From NCBI GenBank assembly GCA_014946745.1, contig JADCRD010000003.1, forward strand, positions 762,331 to 826,330: a DNA stretch of 64,000 bases. The letters run 5' to 3'. Shown here piece after piece: positions 44,802 to 52,843 of this stretch. The DNA comes from Lysobacterales bacterium. GTDB taxonomy: Bacteria; Pseudomonadota; Gammaproteobacteria; Xanthomonadales; Xanthomonadaceae. Each line of letters starts with the position of its first letter. The stretch's first letter is position 1. The notes under the pieces were generated by a model that saw only the letters and a list, made by a program, of their open reading frames with translations, was not told the DNA's origin and ran no database searches. The translations under genes and the position numbers were made by a program.

Positions 44802-44926
44802 CGGAGCCTGCGGCAGCTACAGCGCATGGGTCGCTGAAGCCAGAATTCCGTTGCTCTCCAATGGCCGCGCCTGCGCCAGCCTTGCTGACGAGAATTCGCC
44901 TCGGCGCTCACCGAAGCGCGCTCTTG

Positions 44927-44962
44927 CGAATCCCCAATCCCCAATTCCGAATCCCGAATCCC
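44927..44962. repeat. GAATCCC/AATCCCC heptad array
   Basis: Five tandem heptads in the 179-bp convergent gap between trpE and the cupin gene. Confidence 0.85.
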
Positions 44963-44980
44963 AGCGCGCCGCAGGCGCGC

Positions 44981-45565
44981 CTACACCATCACCTGGCCGT
45001 GCACCCGGGCGATCCGCGGCCGCACGCGCCAGCGCTTCTCGCCTTCGCCGCGCTCGAACAGCCGGTAGCGGGGCAGTGCGCCACCGTGCAGGTGCAGGGT
45101 GATCGCCCAGTGCTGGCTGCTCAGGTTGCGGCAGCGGTGGGCAAGGCTTTCGCTGCGCTCGAACCACAGCGCGTCGCTCTCGCCCAGCCACGTGATTTTG
45201 CGCTGGCTCGGGGGTTCACCATCCGCGCCGATCGCGTACTCCTGCACCTCCAGCGAGCCCTGCAGCACCAGCTCCATGCCGTAGTCGCCGCTCATCGAAT
45301 TGACCGGGGTCACGTGGCCAGGCGGCCAGATCAGCAGGGTCGCGCTGTAGGCCGGGCGCTTGGAATCGAGGATCAGCAAACGCGTGAACCCGCGCTTGGC
45401 GCGACCGCGCAGGCCGTTGATCTGCTGTTCGTAGCGGCCGTCGGAGCCGAGATGCACGACGGCGCCGAGTTCGCGCGCGAGCCAGGCGAGGTCCGGCTGC
45501 GGGCCGCGGATGCCGTCTTCCAGCACCGAACGCAGCAGGGAAACCAGTCGCGGTGTGCGAGCCAT
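44981..45565 (-). CDS. cupin-like protein (cysteine-dioxygenase-like fold)
   Basis: A 194-residue protein with a cupin-type beta-rich core: PPGHVTPVNSMSGDYGMELVLQGSLEVQEYAI then WFERSESLAHRCRNLSSQHWAITLHLHGGALPRYRLF. It resembles cysteine-dioxygenase-like cupins, but the canonical HxH metal ligands are not at the first motif, so catalysis is doubtful. ATG 45565 was chosen because AAGGAG lies 7 bases upstream; an in-frame ATG six codons earlier is less likely. Function unknown. Confidence 0.6.
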   Translation of the reverse strand: MARTPRLVSLLRSVLEDGIRGPQPDLAWLARELGAVVHLGSDGRYEQQINGLRGRAKRGFTRLLILDSKRPAYSATLLIWPPGHVTPVNSMSGDYGMELVLQGSLEVQEYAIGADGEPPSQRKITWLGESDALWFERSESLAHRCRNLSSQHWAITLHLHGGALPRYRLFERGEGEKRWRVRPRIARVHGQVMV

Positions 45566-45693
45566 GGGGCGCTCCTTGCGCATGACGAGCCGCTAGGAGA
45601 CCACCGCTCGCGTTAAGCCCCTGATAAGCAGGCGTCGGCTTGATGTTTGTTCACGCCGCAGCGGGCGCTGGGGGCTTGCCGAGGTTCGAAAAG

Positions 45694-45722
45694 CACAGCC
45701 CCCGCGCGTGGCGGGGGCTGTG
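45694..45722 (-). terminator. Rho-independent terminator of fadE
   Basis: A 12-bp stem (CACAGCCCCCGC/GCGGGGGCTGTG) followed on the minus strand by CTTTTCG lies 26-54 bases after the fadE stop. Confidence 0.8.
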
Positions 45723-45747
45723 GAGTGCCGCGGACTGCAGGCTGGAC

Positions 45748-48219
45748 TCAGGCGGCCTGGTCCAGACCCTTGCCGCGGCGCCGCGCCAGTGCCGCCGACT
45801 CCAGATCGGCCGGGTCGAAGTCGTCGACGCCAATCACGTCCTCGATCAGCACGCGCACTTCGCGCAGCAGATTGGCCTCTTCCGCACTCAGCACACCCTT
45901 GAGACGCGCCTCGTTGAGCTGTTCGTCGGCGTCCAGCGACGTGATCTCGCCGGCCTTGATCGCCTTGACCAGCTTGCGCTCGACCGGCTCGGCGGCGATC
46001 ACGCGCGGCAAGGCAGCGTTGACGCGGCCCGCCGGATTGTTCTCGCAGGGCGTGGTGAACACGCCTTCGCAGAGGCGGTCGCGCGTGTCGGAGGGCGTCA
46101 TCAGCAGGGCAGCGGCGCGATGGCCGAGACGATCGGAAGGCGCCTGCGCGCGGCGGCCCCACGGGAACACCAGCAGCCACAGCGCCCAGCCGACCGGTCG
46201 GATCGGGAAGTTGCGCAAGGCCGCCGACAGGGCCAGCTCGATGCGGTGGTTGATGTCGAACATCGCCCAGGCCAGCAGCGGCTGGTCGCCGGCGGGGCGG
46301 TCGCGATCCTCGTAGCGCTTGAGAATGGCCGAGCCGATGTAGAGCAGGCTGAGCACGTCACCCAGGCGCGCCGACAGGCTTTCCTTGAACTTCAGCTTGC
46401 CGCCCAGGGTGAGCATCGAGGTGTCGGCCACCAGCGCCAAATTGGCCGAGTAGCGGTTCATGCGGCGATAGAAGCGGCGGGTGTAGGCGTCGCCTGGGAC
46501 GATGCCGATGCGCGAGCCGGTCAGGCCGAGAATCAGGCTGCGTGCGGCATTGGAGATCGCAAAGCCGATGTGGCCGAACAGGGTGCGGTCGAAGTCCTTC
46601 AGACGCGTCGTCGGGTCGGGGTGCTGGGCGGCCTGCATCTCCTTCAACACCCAGGGATGGCAGCGGATCGCGCCCTGGCCGAAGATCATCATGCTGCGGG
46701 TCAGGATGTTGGCGCCCTCGACCGTGATCGAGATCGGCGAGCCCTGCCAGGCGCGGCCCAGGTAGTTGCGCGGGCCGAGGATGATGCCCTTGCCGCCATG
46801 CACGTCCATGGCGTCCTTGACCACTTCGCGATAGGTCTCGGTGGCGTGGTATTTGGCGATGGCCGAGGGCACCGAGGGCTTCTCGCCGCGATCGACCGCG
46901 GCCGCGGTCGATTCGGACAGCGCGCTGATCGCATAGGCATGGCCGGCGATGCGCGCGAGTGCTTCTTCGACGCCTTCGAAGCGGCCGATCGGCAGCCCGA
47001 ACTGCTTGCGGATGCGCGCGTAAGCGCCGGTGACCAGCGCGCTCATCTTGACGCCAGCGGTGCCGGCCGAGGGCAGGGAGATCGCGCGGCCCACTGACAG
47101 GCACTCGACCAGCATGCGCCAGCCTTCGCCGATCATCTTCTCGCCACCGATCAGCGCCGACAGCGGCAGGAACACGTCGCGGCCCCGCACTGGCCCGTTC
47201 TGGAAGGGCACATTGAGCGGGAAGTGGCGGCGTCCGATTTCAAGGCCGGGTGTGCTGCGCGGAATCAGCGCCAAGGTGATACCGCGGTCCTTCTGATCGC
47301 CCAGCAGGCCATCCGGATCGTGCAGGCGGAAGGCCAGGCCGACCACGCTCGCGACCGGGGCCAGGGTGATGTAGCGCTTGTCGAAGGTGAGGCGCACGCC
47401 GACCACCTTGACGCCTTCCCATTCGCCCTCGCAGACGATGCCGTAGTCGGGCAGGGAGGTCGCGTCGGAGCCTGCCGACGGGCCGGTCAGCGCGAAACAG
47501 GGAATCTCGCGACCGTCAGCCAGGCGCGGCAGGTAGTGGTTCTTCTGCTCGTCGGTGCCGTAGTGCAGCAGCAGTTCGGCCGGGCCCAGCGAGTTCGGCA
47601 CCGCGACCGTCGAACCCAGCGTGGCCGAGGCCGAGTTGAGCTTCTGCAGCACGCGCGAGTGGGCCAGCGCCGAGAAGCCCAAGCCGCCGTACTCGCGCGG
47701 GATGATCATCCCGAAAAACTTGTGCTTCTTCAGATACTCCCAGACCTGCGGCGGCAGGTCGGCGCGCTCGTGGCTGACCTCCCAGTCGTTGGTCATCCGG
47801 CACACCTCTTCGCAAGGGCCGTTGATGAAGGCCTGCTCCTCGGCCGTGAGTTCCGGCTTGGGCTGGGCCAGGAGCTGCTTCCACTTGGGCAGGCCCGAGA
47901 ACAGCTCGCCTTCCCAGCCCACGGTGCCGGCCTCAAGCGCGGTTTTCTCGGTGTCCGAGAGCTGCGGCAGCATCCTGGTGTAGATCTTCAGCAGCGGTGC
48001 GGTGATCTTGTGGCGTCGGGTGGGGGTGTGCAGCAGGGGCGCGGCGACAGCGGCAAACAACAGGCCGGCGACGAACGTGGCGATGAGGCTTGCCTGCAGC
48101 AGCACGGCAAACACCAGCGCGGCAACGCTCACCGCGGCCCAGGTCTTGAGGTTGGTTCGGAAGTAGGCCGCGGCGAGGCCGGCGACCAACAGGGCGAGGA
48201 AGGGCAGCAGGATGCTCAT
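45748..48219 (-). CDS. fadE: acyl-CoA dehydrogenase FadE
   Basis: An 823-residue acyl-CoA dehydrogenase of the FadE type, for the first step of fatty acid beta-oxidation, inner-membrane associated. Two N-terminal hydrophobic segments (about residues 3-22 and 30-65) precede an ACAD core from about 80: FALTGPSAGSDATS, VGRAISLPSAGTAGVK and KDAMDVHGGKGIILGPRNYLGR. A C-terminal helical domain of FadE type (about 600-823) follows. Length matches E. coli FadE (814). It is divergent from a TetR-type gene that is a likely regulator. Confidence 0.93.
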   Translation of the reverse strand: MSILLPFLALLVAGLAAAYFRTNLKTWAAVSVAALVFAVLLQASLIATFVAGLLFAAVAAPLLHTPTRRHKITAPLLKIYTRMLPQLSDTEKTALEAGTVGWEGELFSGLPKWKQLLAQPKPELTAEEQAFINGPCEEVCRMTNDWEVSHERADLPPQVWEYLKKHKFFGMIIPREYGGLGFSALAHSRVLQKLNSASATLGSTVAVPNSLGPAELLLHYGTDEQKNHYLPRLADGREIPCFALTGPSAGSDATSLPDYGIVCEGEWEGVKVVGVRLTFDKRYITLAPVASVVGLAFRLHDPDGLLGDQKDRGITLALIPRSTPGLEIGRRHFPLNVPFQNGPVRGRDVFLPLSALIGGEKMIGEGWRMLVECLSVGRAISLPSAGTAGVKMSALVTGAYARIRKQFGLPIGRFEGVEEALARIAGHAYAISALSESTAAAVDRGEKPSVPSAIAKYHATETYREVVKDAMDVHGGKGIILGPRNYLGRAWQGSPISITVEGANILTRSMMIFGQGAIRCHPWVLKEMQAAQHPDPTTRLKDFDRTLFGHIGFAISNAARSLILGLTGSRIGIVPGDAYTRRFYRRMNRYSANLALVADTSMLTLGGKLKFKESLSARLGDVLSLLYIGSAILKRYEDRDRPAGDQPLLAWAMFDINHRIELALSAALRNFPIRPVGWALWLLVFPWGRRAQAPSDRLGHRAAALLMTPSDTRDRLCEGVFTTPCENNPAGRVNAALPRVIAAEPVERKLVKAIKAGEITSLDADEQLNEARLKGVLSAEEANLLREVRVLIEDVIGVDDFDPADLESAALARRRGKGLDQAA

Positions 48220-48377
48220 GGCGGGGCTCCGTTGCGATCCGGTGCGGGAGGGAAGAGCGAACAGCGGTGTCTGCACACTATCCGGGCGCGTTCGAGTCCT
48301 GGCACCCATGCCAGAGCGTCGGCGCGCGCGGGGCGAAACCGTACCCGCGAGTATGTTGGGCCGGGGCGCAGGAATCA

Positions 48378-48391
48378 ATACGCTGACGTAT
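48378..48391. promoter_or_regulatory. candidate TetR operator between fadE and tetR
   Basis: A 5-4-5 palindrome ATACG-CTGA-CGTAT lies in the 278-bp divergent region, the usual place for autorepressor and fadE control. Confidence 0.4.
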
Positions 48392-48497
48392 GGGTTGTGT
48401 GAAATGCTGCAGCGCTTTGATTCCCGTGCGGAAAATGGGGCATGTCCAGGGACAGCGTGGATTTGCAAGGTTCGGGCCGCCCGCTACACTCCCCTAG

Positions 48498-49082
48498 ATG
48501 AACGCCCCCACCAAGAAAGCCGACAAGGCGCCGCGGCTGTCCGCCAATGACTGGGCCCAGGGTGCCCTGGACCTGATCGCCGAGCAGGGCGTGGCCGCCG
48601 TGGCGGTGGAACCGCTGGCGCGTCGACTGGGCGTCACCAAGGGCAGCTTTTACTGGCATTTCCCCTCGCGCGAAGCCTTGCTGCGGGCCGCGCTCGAGCG
48701 CTGGGAGCAGCGCGAGCTGGAAGAGGTCTTCGCTCAGCTCGAAGGCATCGAGGATCCGCGCAGCCGACTGGAGCAGCTGTTTCGTCTGGTCGGCACCCAG
48801 ACCGCTTCGCACTCCATCTACTCCGAACTTTTGAAAGCGATGGACCACGCGGTCGTGCAGCCGGTCATGCAGCGGGTGTCCGCCCGACGCATGGATTGGC
48901 TCACCCTGGCCTACCGCCAGGTCGGCCTGCCGCGGATCGAGGCCCAGCATCGCGCGCGCTTGACCTATGCGGCTTACGTCGGCTTCCTGCAGCTTTCCCT
49001 TCAGCTTGGCCAGCCGCGTATGCGGCACGAAGAGTTCGACGAGTATCTGGCCCACGTCATGTCGACCCTGATCCCGGGTTGA
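48498..49082 (+). CDS. TetR-family transcriptional regulator (probable fadE regulator)
   Basis: A 194-residue regulator with an N-terminal TetR HTH (residues about 15-62: GALDLIAEQGVAAVAVEPLARRLGVTKGSFYWHFPSREALL) and a helical ligand-binding domain. The YWHF segment is typical. Divergence from fadE suggests control of fatty-acid degradation by an acyl-CoA ligand, as for FadR/PsrA-type TetR regulators. The start ATG 48498 is well placed. Confidence 0.85.
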   Translation: MNAPTKKADKAPRLSANDWAQGALDLIAEQGVAAVAVEPLARRLGVTKGSFYWHFPSREALLRAALERWEQRELEEVFAQLEGIEDPRSRLEQLFRLVGTQTASHSIYSELLKAMDHAVVQPVMQRVSARRMDWLTLAYRQVGLPRIEAQHRARLTYAAYVGFLQLSLQLGQPRMRHEEFDEYLAHVMSTLIPG

Positions 49083-49540
49083 GTCGCCGATTCGGGGCAC
49101 GGCGCAAGGCATGGGTGAAGATTTCAGCGCTGGAACGCGCCACGGCGTGCGCGCCCGCGGAGCGAGCACGTGAACACCTGTTCCCGCGGAAGCGAGTCCG
49201 GAGAGGCGCTGGACTGGCGAGCGCGGATCACATCAGGAGGGGTTTGGACACGGTTGCCGCAGCGGTGCGTTTGCTCAGCCGCTGAATGAATCGGCGCAGC
49301 TTGGCCGCGATCCCCGCAGAAATGTTCCGACTGCACCAAGCGCAGCTTGGGTTTTCTTCTGAACAGCGACGCCTTGTGCTGGCAGCGATGTCACCGGTTT
49401 CCCTGTCGCTCCTGAAGGCCCAGTGGACTGGCATTGGACTTGTTTGCCCGAACTGGTCTGGCTAAGGTCTGCTGCCCGAAACGGCCGCTGCCCGGCGGTC
49501 ACCGCGACGGTGACCCGGCGGCCGGCAATGGAGCCCTTGC
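49083..49540. other. no supported gene
   Basis: Only short frames are seen. The pckG promoter is probably in the last 100 bases, but I cannot identify a -10 with confidence. Confidence 0.5.
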
Positions 49541-51301
49541 ATGTCCAGCACGCTCGCAGCGCTCAACCAATGGGTTGAGCAAGTTGCCCGACTTACGCGT
49601 CCCGATGCCATCCACTGGTGCGACGGCAGTGAAGCCGAACGCGAGCGCCTGACCGCACTCATGCTTGAATCCGGTGATTTGCACGCGCTCAACCCGGACA
49701 CCCACCCGAACTGCTACCTGCACCGGTCGAGCCCCTCGGACGTCGCTCGCGTCGAACACCTGACCTTTGTCTGCACGCGCGAGCGCGACGAAGCCGGCGC
49801 CAACAACCACTGGATGGCACCGGACGAGGCCCGCGCCAGGATGCAGGCTCTGTTCGAGGGCTGCATGCAGGGCCGCACCCTGTATGTCGTGCCCTACTGC
49901 ATGGGCCCGATCGACTCTCCGCTTGCACGCTGCGGCGTTGAGATCACCGACAGCGCCTATGTGGTCGTCAACATGGGTCTGATGACCCGGATGGGCGCCG
50001 ACGCGCAGCGCCGGATCGAGCGTGAGGGCCGCTATGTCAAGGGCCTGCACTCGACCGGTGAACTCGATCCCGAGCGCCGCTTCATCATGCATTTCCCGGA
50101 GGATCTGGAGATCCAGTCCTACGGTTCCGGCTATGGCGGCAACGCCCTGCTGGGCAAGAAGTGCCATGCCCTGCGTATCGCCAGCCATCAGGCTCGCAGC
50201 GAAGGCTGGATGGCCGAGCACATGCTGGTCCTTGGCGTACAGACGCCCAAGGGCGACACCCATTACGTGGCCGCTGCCTTTCCCAGCGCCTGCGGCAAGA
50301 CCAACCTGGCCATGCTGATCCCGCCGGAGGGCTATCGCCGCGAAGGCTGGAAGATCTTCACCATCGGCGATGACATCGCCTGGATGCAGCCGGGCGCCGA
50401 CGGTCGCCTGTATGCGATCAACCCCGAAGCCGGCTTCTTTGGCGTCGCGCCGGGGACCAGCGAGGCCACCAACCCGAACGCGCTGGCCATGCTGGGTCGC
50501 GATGCGATCTTCACCAACACCGGTGCCACCGCTGACAACCAGCCCTGGTGGGAAGGCTTGCCCGGCGCGCCGGCCAAGGATTGGCAGGGTCGCGATTTCG
50601 ACCCCGCGAACGGCCCCGCGGCCCACCCGAACTCGCGCTTCACCGTCAGCGCCAAGCAGTGCCCGAGCTACAGCTCCGAGGCGGAGAATCCGGCAGGCGT
50701 GCCGATCTCGGCGATCATCTTCGGCGGCCGCCGCGCCAGCCTGGTGCCGCTCGTCATGGAGGCTGAGGACTGGACCCACGGGGTGCTGATGGGGGCTTCG
50801 ATGGCGTCGGAAACCACGGCAGCCGCCACTGGCGCGGTCGGCATCGTGCGCCGCGATCCGATGGCGATGAAGCCCTTCTGCGGCTACAACTTCGCCGACT
50901 ACTTCAGTCACTGGCTGAGCTTCGACCGCGCGGGCGCTCAGTTGCCCAAGGTTTTCCACGTCAACTGGTTCCGCAAGGGCGCGGACGGCAAGTTCCTGTG
51001 GCCGGGCTTTGGCGAGAACATGCGCGTGCTCGAATGGATCATCGCGCGCTGCGAATCGAGAGGCGAAGCAGTCGAAACCCCGGTGGGCCGTCTGCCCTCA
51101 ATGACCAGCCTGCGGACGGAAGGCTTGGACCTTGCGGCGCAAGATCTGGATGCGCTCTTGAGCATCGAGGCGGACGCCTGGCAGCGTGAGCTTGAAGAAG
51201 TCGAGCGTTTCATGCTCGAACTCGGGCAGCGCGCGCCTTTGGCTCTGGTGGACGAACTTCGCCGTCGTCGCGCCTTGCTGGCGGGTCGCAGGGCCGCCTG
51301 A
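49541..51301 (+). CDS. pckG: phosphoenolpyruvate carboxykinase (GTP)
   Basis: A 586-residue GTP-dependent PEPCK (oxaloacetate plus GTP to PEP, CO2 and GDP) in gluconeogenesis. It has the P-loop-like FPSACGKTN (about residue 248), GDDIAWM, the substrate-binding GYGGNALLGKKC, HPNSRF, and the C-terminal NWFRKGADGKFLWPGFGENMRVLEWI. The GTP type is clear from length and motifs versus the ATP type. It begins at ATG 49541, 9 bases after a GGAG. Confidence 0.94.
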   Translation: MSSTLAALNQWVEQVARLTRPDAIHWCDGSEAERERLTALMLESGDLHALNPDTHPNCYLHRSSPSDVARVEHLTFVCTRERDEAGANNHWMAPDEARARMQALFEGCMQGRTLYVVPYCMGPIDSPLARCGVEITDSAYVVVNMGLMTRMGADAQRRIEREGRYVKGLHSTGELDPERRFIMHFPEDLEIQSYGSGYGGNALLGKKCHALRIASHQARSEGWMAEHMLVLGVQTPKGDTHYVAAAFPSACGKTNLAMLIPPEGYRREGWKIFTIGDDIAWMQPGADGRLYAINPEAGFFGVAPGTSEATNPNALAMLGRDAIFTNTGATADNQPWWEGLPGAPAKDWQGRDFDPANGPAAHPNSRFTVSAKQCPSYSSEAENPAGVPISAIIFGGRRASLVPLVMEAEDWTHGVLMGASMASETTAAATGAVGIVRRDPMAMKPFCGYNFADYFSHWLSFDRAGAQLPKVFHVNWFRKGADGKFLWPGFGENMRVLEWIIARCESRGEAVETPVGRLPSMTSLRTEGLDLAAQDLDALLSIEADAWQRELEEVERFMLELGQRAPLALVDELRRRRALLAGRRAA

Positions 51302-51400
51302 GGGGGTAGCGCTCCGCCCGTGCGCGAAGCATCGGCGGAGCGTCATTCGGAGTTGCTGGAACGTTCCCGCCGTGCGTTCTTGGCGCCAGCAGCTCGTGCG

Positions 51401-52336
51401 CTACAGATCCTGCTGATAGCGCACGTAGGGCACGCGGCCACCGGTTTCTTCGGCCGGGGGGAGTTCGCGCAGCGGCCAGCGGCTGGTGTCACCGCGAGTC
51501 CAGTACTGGGTGGTGCCAACGGTCAACTCTCCGCGCCAGGGCGTGCGCCACGTGATGCCCAGGTCGAGGCTGTTGAGGACGCCGGGCAAGCCGCGCAGCT
51601 CGAGCGAGCGCGCCGTCAGGCTGCTGCTCAGGGCGCCTGTGCCCGCGGACACGCTGAGCGCATCGCTTTCGAACACCGGCACCGGGATGCCCCAAAGGTC
51701 CACAGTTCGCCCCTGACTGCGCAGGTTCTGGCCATCGACACGCAGCCAGGCCGTCTGGCCCACGTCGAAACTCGCGCCGAGACTCAGCAGCTGGGCATCA
51801 CTGGAGACGGGCAGCGCGAGATGCAGAGGCGTGACCTCGGACAGGCCGGGCAGGCTTGACCAGCGGCTGGGCGCAGACGCGAGGCGCTGGGGCTGCTGCA
51901 CGCTCAGCCATGCAAGCCCGTAGTTGACGTCAATGCCTGCGCGCTCAATGAACCAGGCGCCCGACAGACCGACGCCGCTGCCATACCCCGGCAGTGTCGC
52001 CGCGTCCACTTCGAGACGAGCCAGCATGCACTGCTCACTCAGACCGATTGCGCCTGCGCCGCCGCGTTCGCAGAGGATGGCGAGACCCGGTTGGCTGGGC
52101 GACAGGCCTAGACCCGAGAGCCCACTCTGCTCGGTCTGGCTCCTTACGGGACGCTGACCGTTGCGACTACCCAGCGCATTGGCAACGCCCAACAAGCGAT
52201 CGAGAAGTGAGGCTTGATCCTTGGACGGCTCGACGCCCCGCAACAGCGCATCGTCGGTGAACTCCGCGGGCGCCGCACACGCGGACGATGACCCGAGGGC
52301 CAGTGCGAGCGCAAGAAGTGGGCGGAGTCGATTCAC
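51401..52336 (-). CDS. secreted hypothetical protein, possibly outer-membrane associated
   Basis: A 311-residue protein with a signal peptide (LLALALALGSSSACA, cleavage near residue 22). The mature part is rich in alternating polar and hydrophobic beta-strand stretches (SLTARSLELRG, LGITWRTPWRGELTVGTTQYW) ending in a beta-strand terminal residue L, which suggests a small beta-barrel or surface protein. I do not recognise a family. A small non-coding tract of 99 bp separates it from pckG, which converges. Confidence 0.5.
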   Translation of the reverse strand: MNRLRPLLALALALGSSSACAAPAEFTDDALLRGVEPSKDQASLLDRLLGVANALGSRNGQRPVRSQTEQSGLSGLGLSPSQPGLAILCERGGAGAIGLSEQCMLARLEVDAATLPGYGSGVGLSGAWFIERAGIDVNYGLAWLSVQQPQRLASAPSRWSSLPGLSEVTPLHLALPVSSDAQLLSLGASFDVGQTAWLRVDGQNLRSQGRTVDLWGIPVPVFESDALSVSAGTGALSSSLTARSLELRGLPGVLNSLDLGITWRTPWRGELTVGTTQYWTRGDTSRWPLRELPPAEETGGRVPYVRYQQDL

Positions 52337-52843
52337 GGCGTCAAGTTGAGGCGGCGAGGCGCTCAGAATATACGTGGAGGGGAACTCAAGAACGCGGGTG
52401 GTAGTGATTTCGGAGGGTGCACTGAGGTTCCGAGGCTGCGCCAGTTTAACGCGACGCTAACTCGGCGAGAACTGTACCCAGACTTCGGGTTGTCGGCTGG
52501 CAGCCCTGGTGGCAGATCCAAACCAGAATGACCCGGGCGGCGCCTGCCCGGCCCGCCGGCTCCGTCCGGGCGTCGAGCGCGCTGCTTTGCAACACTTGGG
52601 TAGTTCTCACCGCGCCCCGGCTCGCAGCGTTCAGGGCGGCTCGGCAAGGCCTGTCTGGTGTGGCTGGGACCTTCGGCAGGCGCGGGTCGCACGGGCGGGC
52701 AGCAGCACTTCAAGCGCTGGCGTGGTCAGCAAAAGCCAGCATAATCGCCGGCGAGCAGAGCTGCTCCGAAGCGCGATTCCGCGAAAGCAAAGCGGCGGAA
52801 TCGCGAAACCACGCACGCACCTCAAGGCACAGCACACAGGCCT
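52337..52843. other. no supported gene
   Basis: Several overlapping short open frames occur, none with a domain or start support. It is a divergent control region for the two flanking genes. Confidence 0.5.
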
